A stretch of DNA of 6,821 nucleotides. It comes from an archaeon (GTDB taxonomy: Archaea > Methanobacteriota > Methanobacteria > Methanobacteriales > Methanobacteriaceae). The stretch covers positions 1 to 6,821 of the forward strand of contig JAKSUD010000050.1 in the NCBI GenBank assembly GCA_024409185.1, read 5' to 3'. The translations under genes and the position numbers were made by a program. Under the pieces are notes generated by a model, which saw nothing but the letters and a program-made list of their open reading frames with translations, had not been told where the DNA came from and did not search any database. Positions 1 to 5,299 of this stretch are shown here, in pieces. Position 1 is the stretch's first letter. Each line of letters begins with the position of its first letter.

Positions 1-68
1 TAAAAATAGTTTTTGCAATTTTAATATTTTTCATTGCAGCTAAAATGTTAGGATTGCTCCCATTTTAA
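1..68 (+). CDS. C-terminal end of a membrane protein (partial, 5' end outside window)
   Basis: Reading from position 3, an open frame gives KIVFAILIFFIAAK followed by MLGLLPF and a TAA stop at 66-68. The other two plus frames hit stops within the first 42 bases. The visible residues are almost entirely hydrophobic with one lysine near the end, as expected for the last membrane-spanning helix of an integral membrane protein whose tail ends just after the helix. A strong plus-strand hairpin/oligo-T terminator about 95 bp downstream (164-196) supports a real plus-strand transcript ending here. The family cannot be identified from 21 residues. The gene converges on the minus-strand DUF2116 gene. 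Confidence 0.6.
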   Translation, partial: KIVFAILIFFIAAKMLGLLPF

Positions 69-163
69 TTTAAAAATAGTTATTTTTTTATAAAAATAAT
101 TTAATGAGTTAATATATAAAATAGTTATTGAATGTTAAATATTAGTAAAAATAGTAATTTGTA

Positions 164-196
164 GATAATTAGTAAAATACTAATTATCCTTTTTTT
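164..196 (+). terminator. Hairpin plus T7 terminator between convergent genes
   Basis: A perfect 11-bp inverted repeat (GATAATTAGTA at 164-174, TACTAATTATC at 178-188) with a three-base AAA loop is followed after one C by seven T residues (190-196). This is the layout of an intrinsic terminator on the plus strand, suited to the partial gene ending at 68. On the minus strand the same stem is followed about 13 nt later by T5 (complement of 147-151), so it may also serve the convergent DUF2116 gene weakly. The rest of the 69-234 gap is AT-rich with no other gene visible. Confidence 0.75.
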
Positions 197-234
197 AATT
201 ATGGTTTTTAGTTATTTATTGCTTATTTTTAAAC

Positions 235-435
235 TTACATCATGTTTTTGAAGATAGTAAGATATGCCCAAATAAGAATAAATATAACTATAACTGCAAA
301 TAAAGCAATTCTACTTTTTCTCATTTGTTTTTGTCTTTGAGCTAATACTTTTTCACAATCTGGGGAACATACTCTTTCAGTTAATGGAATTGGAGTTCCA
401 CATACTGGACAATGTTTATGAGCTTCTACTGCCAT
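235..435 (-). CDS. DUF2116-type zinc-ribbon protein with a C-terminal membrane helix
   Basis: This 66-residue protein has two cysteine pairs, CPVC (C9, C12) and CSPDC (C23, C27), which form a compact zinc ribbon. A basic stretch (RQKQMRKSR, about residues 33-42) follows, then a single hydrophobic helix at about 43-62 and a short tail. The order of zinc ribbon, basic linker and C-terminal anchor, together with the small size, matches the archaeal DUF2116 family, whose function is unknown. The ribbon is probably cytoplasmic and tethered to the membrane by the helix, with the basic residues on the inner face. The ATG is preceded at four-base spacing by an AGGTGA ribosome binding site (complement of 440-445). 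Upstream lies a duplicated promoter-like repeat (464-554). It is convergent with the gene ending at 68. Family assignment is from the cysteine pattern and is fairly secure; no role can be stated. Confidence 0.85.
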   Translation of the reverse strand: MAVEAHKHCPVCGTPIPLTERVCSPDCEKVLAQRQKQMRKSRIALFAVIVIFILIWAYLTIFKNMM

Positions 436-463
436 TTTTTCACCTTTGTTTTTTTATTAAATG

Positions 464-505
464 ATTAAAATTTTTAAATATAATTAAGATATTAAATAAT
501 TTAAT
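464..505 (-). repeat. Direct repeat, copy proximal to the DUF2116 gene
   Basis: Bases 471-505 are identical to 520-554, and the match extends to 464-505 versus 513-554 with one mismatch (470 against 519). The copies lie 49 bp apart, so this is a short tandem-type duplication upstream of the DUF2116 gene. Read on the minus strand each copy carries one TTATATTTA box. Confidence 0.9.
475..483 (-). promoter_or_regulatory. Putative box A promoter of the DUF2116 gene
   Basis: On the minus strand TTATATTTA is centred near 479. With the usual archaeal spacing of about 25 bp, transcription would start near 453 and leave a leader of about 18 nt carrying the AGGTGA ribosome binding site. In such AT-rich DNA TATA-like words are common, so this is supported by spacing rather than by the word alone. 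Confidence 0.4.
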
Positions 506-512
506 AATTATA

Positions 513-554
513 ATTAAAGTTTTTAAATATAATTAAGATATTAAATAATTTAAT
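513..554 (-). repeat. Direct repeat, copy distal to the DUF2116 gene
   Basis: Second copy of the repeat at 464-505, with a single mismatch over 42 bp. It carries the same TTATATTTA box (complement of 524-532) and so would be a second, more distal promoter candidate for the DUF2116 gene. The remaining sequence to 648 is AT-rich intergenic DNA with one further TATA-like box (complement of about 596-604) and no gene. Confidence 0.85.
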
Positions 555-648
555 TTTTAGATAATTTAATCCATATAATATTTTTATTTATTTCTATTTA
601 TATAGTTAATTAATAGAATTTATCATTATTAGATTAAAATTTATTTTT

Positions 649-1443
649 TTAAATTTTAAAGAATTCTTTTGTTGTTTTTGTTACAGCTATTCCAAGATCT
701 TTTGGGTTCATATCTTTGTATTCTGCTATGGTTTTTAAGATATGTGGTAAGTATTCTGGTTTATTTTTATTACTTTTTGGTTTTTTAGGAAGATTTCTTG
801 GAATTAAGAAAGGAGCATCTGTTTCAATCATCATCTTTTCAGGAGGTATAACTGTTACAGCTTCTTGTAAAGATTGTCCTCTACGTTCATCACAAATCCA
901 ACCTGTAACTCCTATGTGGCACCCAATAGATAAGTAATTTTCTGCTTTTTCTTTAGTTCCTGTAAAACAATGAACTACTGCTTTTTTAGCCATTTTTGGA
1001 TATTCTTGAAGTATTTTCATCATATCTTCATGAGCATCACGTTCATGTAAAAATAAAGGCATATCTAATTTTTCTGCAAGTTCTATCTGATTTCTAAACC
1101 ATTCTCTTTGAACATCTTGAGGAGAATAATTTCTATTATAATCAAGTCCACATTCTCCAATAGCTACAACACAATCTTCTTGTGCAAATTCTTCTAATTT
1201 AGATATTGTTTCTGTGTTACAAGTTTTTGCATCATGAGGATGGACTCCTGCAGTTGAAAATAAAATATCTTTAAATTTGGTTTGTTTTGCATAATCTTTT
1301 GCAGTTTGGCTTGATTGGACATTGGTTCCTGTAATAATAAATTGATTAACACCAACTTTAGCACTTTCTTCTATAATTTCTGCTCTATTTTTATCAAATG
1401 ATTTATGCATTAAATTAAGCCCAATATCAATTAATCCTTCCAT
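649..1443 (-). CDS. tatD: TatD family metal-dependent DNase
   Basis: This 264-residue protein is the usual length for TatD hydrolases, metal-dependent TIM-barrel enzymes with 3'-5' exonuclease activity on DNA. Visible motifs in order are the N-terminal LIDIGLNL (4-11), GVHPH (66-70), IGECGLDYNRN (95-105) with E97, FLHERD (131-136) with H133, VVHCFTGT (156-163) with H158, the TGWICDERRG stretch (180-189) and IETDAP (206-211) with D209. These supply the expected metal ligands. The protein has DIGxN instead of the N-terminal HxH found in many family members, which places it with E. coli TatD and eukaryotic TATDN1 rather than YcfH/YjjV. I chose ATG at 1443 rather than the in-frame GTG at 1452 because that GTG lies inside the likely ribosome binding site GTGAT (1448-1452). 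A box A candidate lies upstream. No clear terminator follows, so read-through into the DUF2116 gene is possible. Confidence 0.93.
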   Translation of the reverse strand: MEGLIDIGLNLMHKSFDKNRAEIIEESAKVGVNQFIITGTNVQSSQTAKDYAKQTKFKDILFSTAGVHPHDAKTCNTETISKLEEFAQEDCVVAIGECGLDYNRNYSPQDVQREWFRNQIELAEKLDMPLFLHERDAHEDMMKILQEYPKMAKKAVVHCFTGTKEKAENYLSIGCHIGVTGWICDERRGQSLQEAVTVIPPEKMMIETDAPFLIPRNLPKKPKSNKNKPEYLPHILKTIAEYKDMNPKDLGIAVTKTTKEFFKI

Positions 1444-1447
1444 TTTA

Positions 1448-1452
1448 ATCAC
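1448..1452 (-). promoter_or_regulatory. Ribosome binding site that decides the tatD start
   Basis: Read on the minus strand the sequence is AAAGTGATTAAAATGG. GTGAT matches the tail of the methanogen Shine-Dalgarno (AGGAGGTGAT) and lies four bases before the ATG at 1443. The GTG that would extend the protein by three residues is therefore part of the ribosome binding site. Family members also begin close to the (F/L)IDIG strand, which fits the ATG start. Confidence 0.6.
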
Positions 1453-1480
1453 TTTTTAAAATATCTTTTTTTAAGATTTG

Positions 1481-1489
1481 TTTATATGA
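1481..1489 (-). promoter_or_regulatory. Putative box A promoter of tatD
   Basis: TCATATAAA on the minus strand, centred near 1485, predicts a start near 1460 and a leader of roughly 17 nt. It lies downstream of the pyrH terminator, so tatD probably has its own transcript. Confidence 0.45.
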
Positions 1490-1529
1490 GTTTAAAATTA
1501 GTAAGTTTTTAAAAATGTAAAAAATAAAT

Positions 1530-1557
1530 AAAAAAAGTTCTCTGAAATGTTCAGAGA
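1530..1557 (-). terminator. Hairpin plus T7 terminator of pyrH
   Basis: A perfect 8-bp stem (TCTCTGAA at 1539-1546, TTCAGAGA at 1550-1557) with a three-base loop is followed on the minus strand by AC and then seven T residues (complement of 1530-1536). It begins 30 bp after the pyrH stop codon. There is no T-run on the plus-strand side, so the direction is clear. Confidence 0.8.
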
Positions 1558-1586
1558 TATAAATTAATTATTAAAAATAACAAAGT

Positions 1587-2264
1587 TTATTCAGAAATAA
1601 CACGAGTTCCGATTTTTTCTTTGTTAATAGCTTTAATAAGGTTTTGAGGTTCTTTTCCATTAGCTATTACAGTTTCAAGTGCAGAACGTTTAATCATTTG
1701 AACTGCAGTCATGTCAAAGAATTCATAAGTTCCTGCTTTAACATCTTTATCTTTAATAAAGTCAAGTAAATCAGAAGCAGTAATTTCACTTACAAGTTCT
1801 GCATCCTCAAATTTATTAGGATCTTTAGTGTACATTCCATCAACAGAAGTAAGGTTAATTAATAAATCTGCTTGAACATATTCTGCTAAAATAGCTGAAA
1901 CAGCATCTGTACTGTGTGCAGGTTCAGTTCCACCCATTACAATGATTTTACCACTTGCAGAGAATTCAAGAGCTTCTTGGAAGTTGTGAGGTACTCTTTG
2001 ATATCCAGCATCTCCAAGAGCAAGGAGCATCATTTTAGCATTAATTCTTGTAACTTCAATTCCAATATCATCACATTTAGCTTCTCCAGCACCAAGGTTT
2101 CTTGCAAGGCCAATGTAATCTCTTGCAGGTCTTCCTCCACCTACAACAACGAAAATTTCATGTTCTTTACTTAAATCTTTTAAAATTTCGCTGTATTCTT
2201 GATATTTATCATGACTATAATCTTGTACTAAAATTGATCCACCAATAGCTACAACAATTCTCAT
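1587..2264 (-). CDS. pyrH: Uridylate kinase (UMP kinase), archaeal type
   Basis: This 225-residue amino-acid-kinase-fold protein phosphorylates UMP to UDP using ATP in pyrimidine nucleotide synthesis, in the cytoplasm. Visible motifs are the N-terminal strand and phosphate-binding IGGSIL (7-12), the glycine-rich [11 protein letters not shown] (41-51), [15 protein letters not shown] (110-124) around D119, and the nucleotide-binding [15 protein letters not shown] (135-149). The length and motif set match archaeal UMP kinases, which are shorter than the bacterial hexameric enzymes. Other amino-acid kinases such as isopentenyl phosphate kinase or acetylglutamate kinase fit less well, being longer and with different motifs. 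The ATG follows GGTGA (2269-2273) at four-base spacing. A hairpin terminator lies downstream, which would end the transcript before tatD. The PAP2 gene ends 144 bp upstream on the same strand. Confidence 0.93.
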   Translation of the reverse strand: MRIVVAIGGSILVQDYSHDKYQEYSEILKDLSKEHEIFVVVGGGRPARDYIGLARNLGAGEAKCDDIGIEVTRINAKMMLLALGDAGYQRVPHNFQEALEFSASGKIIVMGGTEPAHSTDAVSAILAEYVQADLLINLTSVDGMYTKDPNKFEDAELVSEITASDLLDFIKDKDVKAGTYEFFDMTAVQMIKRSALETVIANGKEPQNLIKAINKEKIGTRVISE

Positions 2265-2324
2265 AAATTCACCTTATTAATTTTTTATCTATATTATTTA
2301 TTTTTCTTATACTATTTAATTGTA

Positions 2325-2333
2325 TTTTTATAA
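2325..2333 (-). promoter_or_regulatory. Possible box A promoter of pyrH
   Basis: TTATAAAAA on the minus strand predicts a start near 2302 and a leader of about 38 nt. Another TATA-like word (AGTATAAG) lies closer to the gene. No clear terminator separates PAP2 from pyrH, so read-through transcription is also possible. Confidence 0.3.
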
Positions 2334-2349
2334 TTTATTTACAAAGCTA

Positions 2350-2398
2350 TTTTTAATAAATTTATTTAGTAAATTTAAATTTATTTTTTAATAAATTT
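2350..2398. repeat. Short AT-rich direct repeat between PAP2 gene and pyrH
   Basis: TTTTTAATAAATTT occurs at 2350-2363 and again at 2385-2398. The first copy overlaps the 12-bp self-complementary word AATAAATTTATT (2355-2366). The minus strand has no T-run here, so this does not look like a typical terminator. With such low complexity the repeat may be chance. Confidence 0.4.
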
Positions 2399-2408
2399 TA
2401 TTTTATAA

Positions 2409-3260
2409 CTATTTTATAGCTCTATACCATGCAAAGTTTTCTCCACCATAGTAAGTAATAGCTAAAGTTATTGCCATAGCTATGATTAATATGATTAACA
2501 TATCAATACTTGAAAATATTAAGAATATTGCAAGAACTATAATAATTGAAACAAACCATAATGTTTTTGTAGTTTTTCCACTTACACCAGTATCTTTTAA
2601 GTATCCTAAAATAGCTAAAATTGTAGGAGTAATAACAAGGGCAAATACAATCCATATAATTTCAGGTAGTGGAGTAATATGTGCTGTTGGTAAGTTGAAT
2701 AAGTAAATAAATAAGAATATTTCTACAATTGTTAAGAAATATGCATTTAAACCACCTACAACAGCTTGAGCCATAGTATGTTTCTTTAAAGTTACTCTAC
2801 TCCAAATTACAATTGGAAGGAGTAATCCAAGGAATATTCCCCATTTTCCTAAAACAAGTATTAATGCACTTGCAGGACCAATTAATCCTGTGGTATGAAT
2901 ACTAATTTTCCATTTAGTTGAAATTAACATTACAATAAGAGTATTACAAGTATAACATAAAAGTAAATATGTAATTATTGGAGGAGCATCAATTAAAAGA
3001 AGTACTAAAAATCCAATAAAATAACAAACAGATCCAACAATTAAAGGTATTGGTCTATCTTCTCTATTTGAAATGTCTTTATCTGTATTTAACTTTTTAG
3101 CCCAAATTAAAATAATTGCCATAGATGCAACAGAAGTGAATATTAAACAAATAATTTCTACTACAGCAAATTTTACAGGGTCATCTGCTAAGAAAACCCA
3201 ACATAGAACTATAAATGCAGGAATACAAATAATTGGTGCATTGTAATAGTAGATACCCAC
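2409..3260 (-). CDS. PAP2-like membrane phosphatase (main reading frame; N-terminus shifted)
   Basis: The open frame encodes 283 residues from a GTG at 3260 to a TAG stop and is rich in membrane helices. It carries the PAP2 phosphatase signature: a basic motif KDISNREDRP (61-70, resembling KX6RP with one extra residue), KISIHTTG (118-125, in place of PSGH, with H122) and SRVTLKKHTMAQ (154-165, SRX5HX3Q with H161). PAP2 enzymes remove phosphate from lipid phosphates or isoprenoid diphosphates at the membrane. The substrate here is unknown; isoprenoid carrier or archaeal lipid precursors are plausible inference. The GTG is an unlikely true start: a stop codon immediately precedes it, no ribosome binding site is visible, and residues 1-5 appear to be out-of-frame read-through. 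The natural N-terminus lies in another frame at 3246-3316, so the intact protein would have about 302 residues. Confidence 0.8.
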   Translation of the reverse strand: MGIYYYNAPIICIPAFIVLCWVFLADDPVKFAVVEIICLIFTSVASMAIILIWAKKLNTDKDISNREDRPIPLIVGSVCYFIGFLVLLLIDAPPIITYLLLCYTCNTLIVMLISTKWKISIHTTGLIGPASALILVLGKWGIFLGLLLPIVIWSRVTLKKHTMAQAVVGGLNAYFLTIVEIFLFIYLFNLPTAHITPLPEIIWIVFALVITPTILAILGYLKDTGVSGKTTKTLWFVSIIIVLAIFLIFSSIDMLIILIIAMAITLAITYYGGENFAWYRAIK

Positions 3261-3316
3261 TTAGCTACTTTTAATTTAGTTTTATCAGTTTCTTCATATA
3301 TTTTGTTTGTCATCAT
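3246..3316 (-). pseudogene. N-terminal fragment of the PAP2 gene, out of frame with the main ORF
   Basis: From ATG at 3316 (with a second ATG at 3313) the minus strand encodes MMTNKIYEETDKTKLKVAKW and then VSTI, after which this frame runs to a stop at 3209-3211. The main PAP2 frame picks up exactly there with YNAPIICIPAF. If one T is restored at 3245/3246 (ATTACAATG to ATTTACAATG) the two frames join as KWVSTI-YNAPIICIP, a natural cytoplasmic charged lead into the first membrane helix. This is either a genuine frameshift mutation or a sequencing error. No Shine-Dalgarno is evident before the ATG. A TATA-like TAATATATAAAA (complement of 3323-3334) is too close for a normal start site, so the promoter is uncertain. 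Confidence 0.7.
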
Positions 3317-3415
3317 TTATTATTTTATATATTATTTTATTTATTATTATTTAATTTTTAATAGAATATTTTATTTTTTTTAATATTTTGATTGTATGAT
3401 TTTTTCATAAAAAAA

Positions 3416-3423
3416 TTTATAGA
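3416..3423 (+). promoter_or_regulatory. Possible box A upstream of the GC palindrome
   Basis: TTTATAGA follows seven consecutive A residues (3409-3415), which resembles the purine-rich BRE plus TATA layout. A start about 25 bp downstream would fall on or next to GGGGTTTCCCC. No annotated gene obviously uses it. Confidence 0.3.
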
Positions 3424-3442
3424 TTTGATTTTGTCTTAAGAT

Positions 3443-3453
3443 GGGGTTTCCCC
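3443..3453. promoter_or_regulatory. GGGGTTTCCCC palindrome, possible operator or RNA hairpin
   Basis: Four G and four C residues flank a three-base spacer, in the middle of a region with almost no G or C. It lies between the divergent PAP2 and prf1 genes and between two plus-strand box A candidates. It could be a dimeric regulator site or the base of a small hairpin at the 5' end of a transcript. Nothing in the sequence decides between these. Confidence 0.35.
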
Positions 3454-3468
3454 TTTAATAAAAAACTT

Positions 3469-3477
3469 TTTATATTT
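3469..3477 (+). promoter_or_regulatory. Putative box A of a small RNA
   Basis: TTTATATTT preceded by an A-run (about 3458-3465) and CT is close to the methanogen box A arrangement. It predicts a start near 3498-3500, about 70 bp ahead of the T10 terminator at 3562-3571. Confidence 0.4.
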
Positions 3478-3498
3478 GTATATTCTAATTATTATAAA

Positions 3499-3571
3499 GA
3501 ATTCTACTTCTTTATTGAATAAACGATGGAACTTGCTAAGAGAATTTTTATTCTTTTATCATTTTTTTTTT
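3499..3571 (+). ncRNA. Candidate small RNA of about 75 nt
   Basis: The segment sits between a box A candidate (3469-3477) and a hairpin/T10 terminator (3537-3571) on the plus strand, in a gap whose only upstream neighbour is transcribed the other way. A terminator with no upstream protein gene suggests an independent short transcript. The 5' part contains AAAGAA...TTCTTT (about 3496-3513), which can form a 6-bp stem. I see no clear C/D or H/ACA boxes and recognise no known family. A 15-codon frame starting at ATG 3526 (MELAKRIFILLSFFF) overlaps it but lacks a ribosome binding site and ends in the terminator. Promoter use and the RNA itself are inference. Confidence 0.35.
3537..3571 (+). terminator. 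Hairpin plus T10 terminator in the divergent region
   Basis: A 9-bp stem (3537-3545 with 3550-3558, one G-T wobble) and a TTTT loop are followed after TCA by ten T residues (3562-3571). The orientation is plus strand. It would end any transcript starting upstream in the gap and would insulate prf1. Confidence 0.6.
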
Positions 3572-3730
3572 AAACTTTTTTTAATCTTATTTTTACTTAT
3601 TTTTAAATTTTTTTACTTATTTTCAACAATTTTAACTCTATTTTGTCATTAATTTTATAAGTAACTTAAACTATATATCATAATATTATAGAAATTTTAA
3701 GTATATTAAGAATTTTAATTATAATGCTTA

Positions 3731-3738
3731 TTATATAA
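3731..3738 (+). promoter_or_regulatory. Putative box A promoter of prf1
   Basis: TTATATAA centred near 3735 predicts a start near 3760, giving a short leader with the ribosome binding site GGTGAT at 3762-3767, six bases before the ATG. An alternative box (ACTATATATC, about 3670-3679) would give a longer leader. Confidence 0.4.
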
Positions 3739-3773
3739 TTTATTATCAATTTTACAAATATGGTGATTAATAC

Positions 3774-5009
3774 ATGGCTGAAGTATCATCAAAAGAATTA
3801 TATGAATTTAAAAAGACTTTAAAAGAGTTAGCTGAAAAAAGAGGAAAAGGAACTGAGCTTATCTCAATGTATGTTCCTCCAGATAAACAATTAAGTGATA
3901 TTGGAAAACAAATGAGAGATGAACTTGGACAAAGTGCTAACATTAAAAGTAAATCTACTCGTAAAAACGTTCAATCTGCTATTGAAGTAATTATACAAAG
4001 AATCCGTATGTTTTCAAAACCTCCTGAAAAAGGACTTGTTCTTTTTGTTGGAATGATTCCTAAAGGAGGTCCTGGAACTGAAAAAATGGAAACTGTAGTA
4101 TTTGAACCTCCTGAAGAGATTCAAACTTACTGGTATATTTGTGATAGTACATTTTTCCTTGAACCTTTAGAAGAAATGATTGAATCTAAAGAGGTTTATG
4201 GTGTTGCAGTTATCGATAGAAATGAAGCTACATTAGCTATTTTAAGAGGTAAAAGAATTGATATTGTTGCAAATTTAACAAGTGGTGTACCAGGTAAGCA
4301 TAAAGCAGGTGGGCAATCACAAAGAAGGTTCGATAGGGTTATTGATCAACTTGCTCATGAGTTCTTAAAAAGAATTGGTCAACATATGAATGATGCTTAT
4401 TTACCAATTAAAGATGAATTAAGAGGAGTTATCCTCGGTGGTCCTGGACATACCAAAAACGACTTCTATGAAGGAGAATACATGCAGTATGAAATTAAAG
4501 ATAAAGTTTTAACTACTGTAGATACTTCTTATACTGGTGAATTTGGTATTAGAGAAACTATTGATAAAGCATCTGATGTATTAAATGAATTAGATGTTAT
4601 CAAAGAGAAAAAATTAATGGAAAAATTTGTCCAAGAATTAAAGAAAATGGACCAAGGTTTAGCTTCTTATGGTGAAAAAGAAGTTAGAAATAATCTTCAA
4701 ATTGGTGCTGTAGATACTTTATTACTTTCAGAAGATCTTAAATCTAAAAGAGTAACTTTAGAATGTACTTGTGGTTACACAGAAGAACTTACTCAAAAAG
4801 AAGGTCAAAAATTAGATGAAAAAGTTTGTCCTAATTGTAATGAAAAATTAAGAGTAGCTGCAGAAGAAGATTTAGTTGAAAATCTTGCTGAAATAGCTGA
4901 ACAATTAAGTTCTACTGTAGAAGTTATATCTACTGAAACTGATGAAGGAATGCAATTATTCAGAGGGTTCGGTGGAGTCGCAGCTATTTTAAGATATCGT
5001 GTAAAATAA
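3774..5009 (+). CDS. prf1: Peptide chain release factor aRF1 (class I, archaeal)
   Basis: This 411-residue protein recognises stop codons in the ribosomal A site and triggers peptidyl-tRNA hydrolysis. The eRF1/aRF1 domain order is clear. The N domain has SANIKS (NIKS at 56-59) and YICDSTF (121-127, the YxCxxxF motif), both used in stop-codon recognition. The M domain has [11 protein letters not shown], with the catalytic GGQ at 179-181. The C domain includes a zinc-ribbon-like insert with C331, C333, C352 and C355. The length is typical for archaeal aRF1. It would work with the archaeal EF-1A/Pelota-system GTPase and ABCE1 in termination and recycling, which is known for the family and not visible here. 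ATG follows GGTGAT (3762-3767) at six bases. A hairpin/oligo-T terminator overlaps the stop codon, so it is probably monocistronic. Nothing is missing or unusual in the catalytic motifs. Confidence 0.98.
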   Translation: MAEVSSKELYEFKKTLKELAEKRGKGTELISMYVPPDKQLSDIGKQMRDELGQSANIKSKSTRKNVQSAIEVIIQRIRMFSKPPEKGLVLFVGMIPKGGPGTEKMETVVFEPPEEIQTYWYICDSTFFLEPLEEMIESKEVYGVAVIDRNEATLAILRGKRIDIVANLTSGVPGKHKAGGQSQRRFDRVIDQLAHEFLKRIGQHMNDAYLPIKDELRGVILGGPGHTKNDFYEGEYMQYEIKDKVLTTVDTSYTGEFGIRETIDKASDVLNELDVIKEKKLMEKFVQELKKMDQGLASYGEKEVRNNLQIGAVDTLLLSEDLKSKRVTLECTCGYTEELTQKEGQKLDEKVCPNCNEKLRVAAEEDLVENLAEIAEQLSSTVEVISTETDEGMQLFRGFGGVAAILRYRVK

Positions 5010-5043
5010 GTATTTTTTACTTATTTTATTTTTACTTTTTTTT
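5002..5043 (+). terminator. Terminator hairpin overlapping the prf1 stop codon
   Basis: TAAAATAAGTA (5002-5012) pairs perfectly with TACTTATTTTA (5018-5028) around a TTTTT loop. It is followed by T5 (5029-5033) and T8 (5036-5043). The 5' arm contains the prf1 TAA at 5007-5009. More T-runs follow at 5049-5055 and 5060-5065 as possible back-up sites. Confidence 0.7.
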
Positions 5044-5111
5044 AATTATTTTTTTATCCTTTTTTCACTTATTTTTTTCACTTTATTTTGCTTCTTTTTT
5101 ATTTATTCTTT

Positions 5112-5160
5112 TTTATTTTCCTTATTTTTTAGTTTTTAGTCTTTATTTTCCTTATTTTTT
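5112..5160. repeat. 19-bp direct repeat in the prf1 downstream tract
   Basis: TTTATTTTCCTTATTTTTT occurs at 5112-5130 and 5142-5160, exactly 30 bp apart, with AG-TTTTTAGTC between. It lies in a low-complexity pyrimidine tract, so slippage duplication is the simplest explanation. Confidence 0.7.
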
Positions 5161-5215
5161 TTAATTTTAATTGTATTTTATTAATCTTCTTTAATTTTAA
5201 GAGCAAATGGGAAAG

Positions 5216-5227
5216 TTTAAATATAAG
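5216..5227 (+). promoter_or_regulatory. Putative promoter of the secreted beta-helix protein
   Basis: TTTAAATATAAG, preceded by the purine-rich GGGAAAG, resembles BRE plus box A. It is centred near 5222, so transcription would start near 5247 with a leader of about 65 nt before the ATT at 5312. The surrounding block (about 5201-5235) is visibly richer in G than the flanks. Confidence 0.4.
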
Positions 5228-5299
5228 ATGGGAGTTATTATATTTTACATAAATTAAATTAATTTTTAATTATTTTTTTAATTTATTAAATACAGTATA

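Larger units (their letters stand above)
3317..3773. other. 457-bp divergent intergenic region between the PAP2 gene and prf1
   Basis: This stretch is extremely AT-rich with many T-runs. It contains one GC-rich palindrome (3443-3453), two plus-strand box A candidates (3416-3423 and 3469-3477), a hairpin/T10 terminator (3537-3571), two copies of TTTTTACTTATTTT (3590-3603 and 3610-3623), further TATA words (ACTATATATC near 3670-3679, TTATATAA at 3731-3738) and the prf1 ribosome binding site. No convincing protein gene is present; the only notable short frame is a 15-codon hydrophobic ORF at 3526-3573. Confidence 0.7.

Noticed and set aside
464..554. CRISPR array from the 35-bp repeats
   Set aside because: Only two copies with a 14-bp spacer, AT-only sequence, no further repeats and no cas genes.
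716..937. 73-codon plus-strand open frame opposite tatD
   Set aside because: It lies wholly antisense to a strongly conserved gene, shows no recognisable domain and has no ribosome binding site.
1444..1452. GTG at 1452 as the tatD start
   Set aside because: The GTG is part of the likely GTGAT ribosome binding site, and the ATG at 1443 has correct spacing and fits the family N-terminus.
1914..2174. 86-codon plus-strand open frame opposite pyrH
   Set aside because: Serine/asparagine-rich antisense translation of a conserved gene, with no start signals.
2482..2706. 74-codon plus-strand open frame opposite the PAP2 gene
   Set aside because: Antisense to membrane-helix codons and without a ribosome binding site; a compositional by-product.
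3255..3260. GTG at 3260 as the genuine PAP2 start
   Set aside because: It follows directly on an in-frame stop with no ribosome binding site, and the out-of-frame upstream segment provides a better N-terminus.
3246..3316. Programmed ribosomal frameshift in the PAP2 gene
   Set aside because: No slippery heptamer or downstream structure is apparent at the junction, and PAP2 genes are not known for this; a one-base indel is simpler.
3443..3453. Resemblance of GGGGTTTCCCC to a eukaryotic kappa-B site
   Set aside because: That factor family does not exist in archaea; the resemblance is only the generic symmetry of the site.
3521..3545. C/D-box guide RNA around ACGATGGA
   Set aside because: The C-box-like word is imperfect and no CTGA D box or second C'/D' pair is present at suitable spacing.
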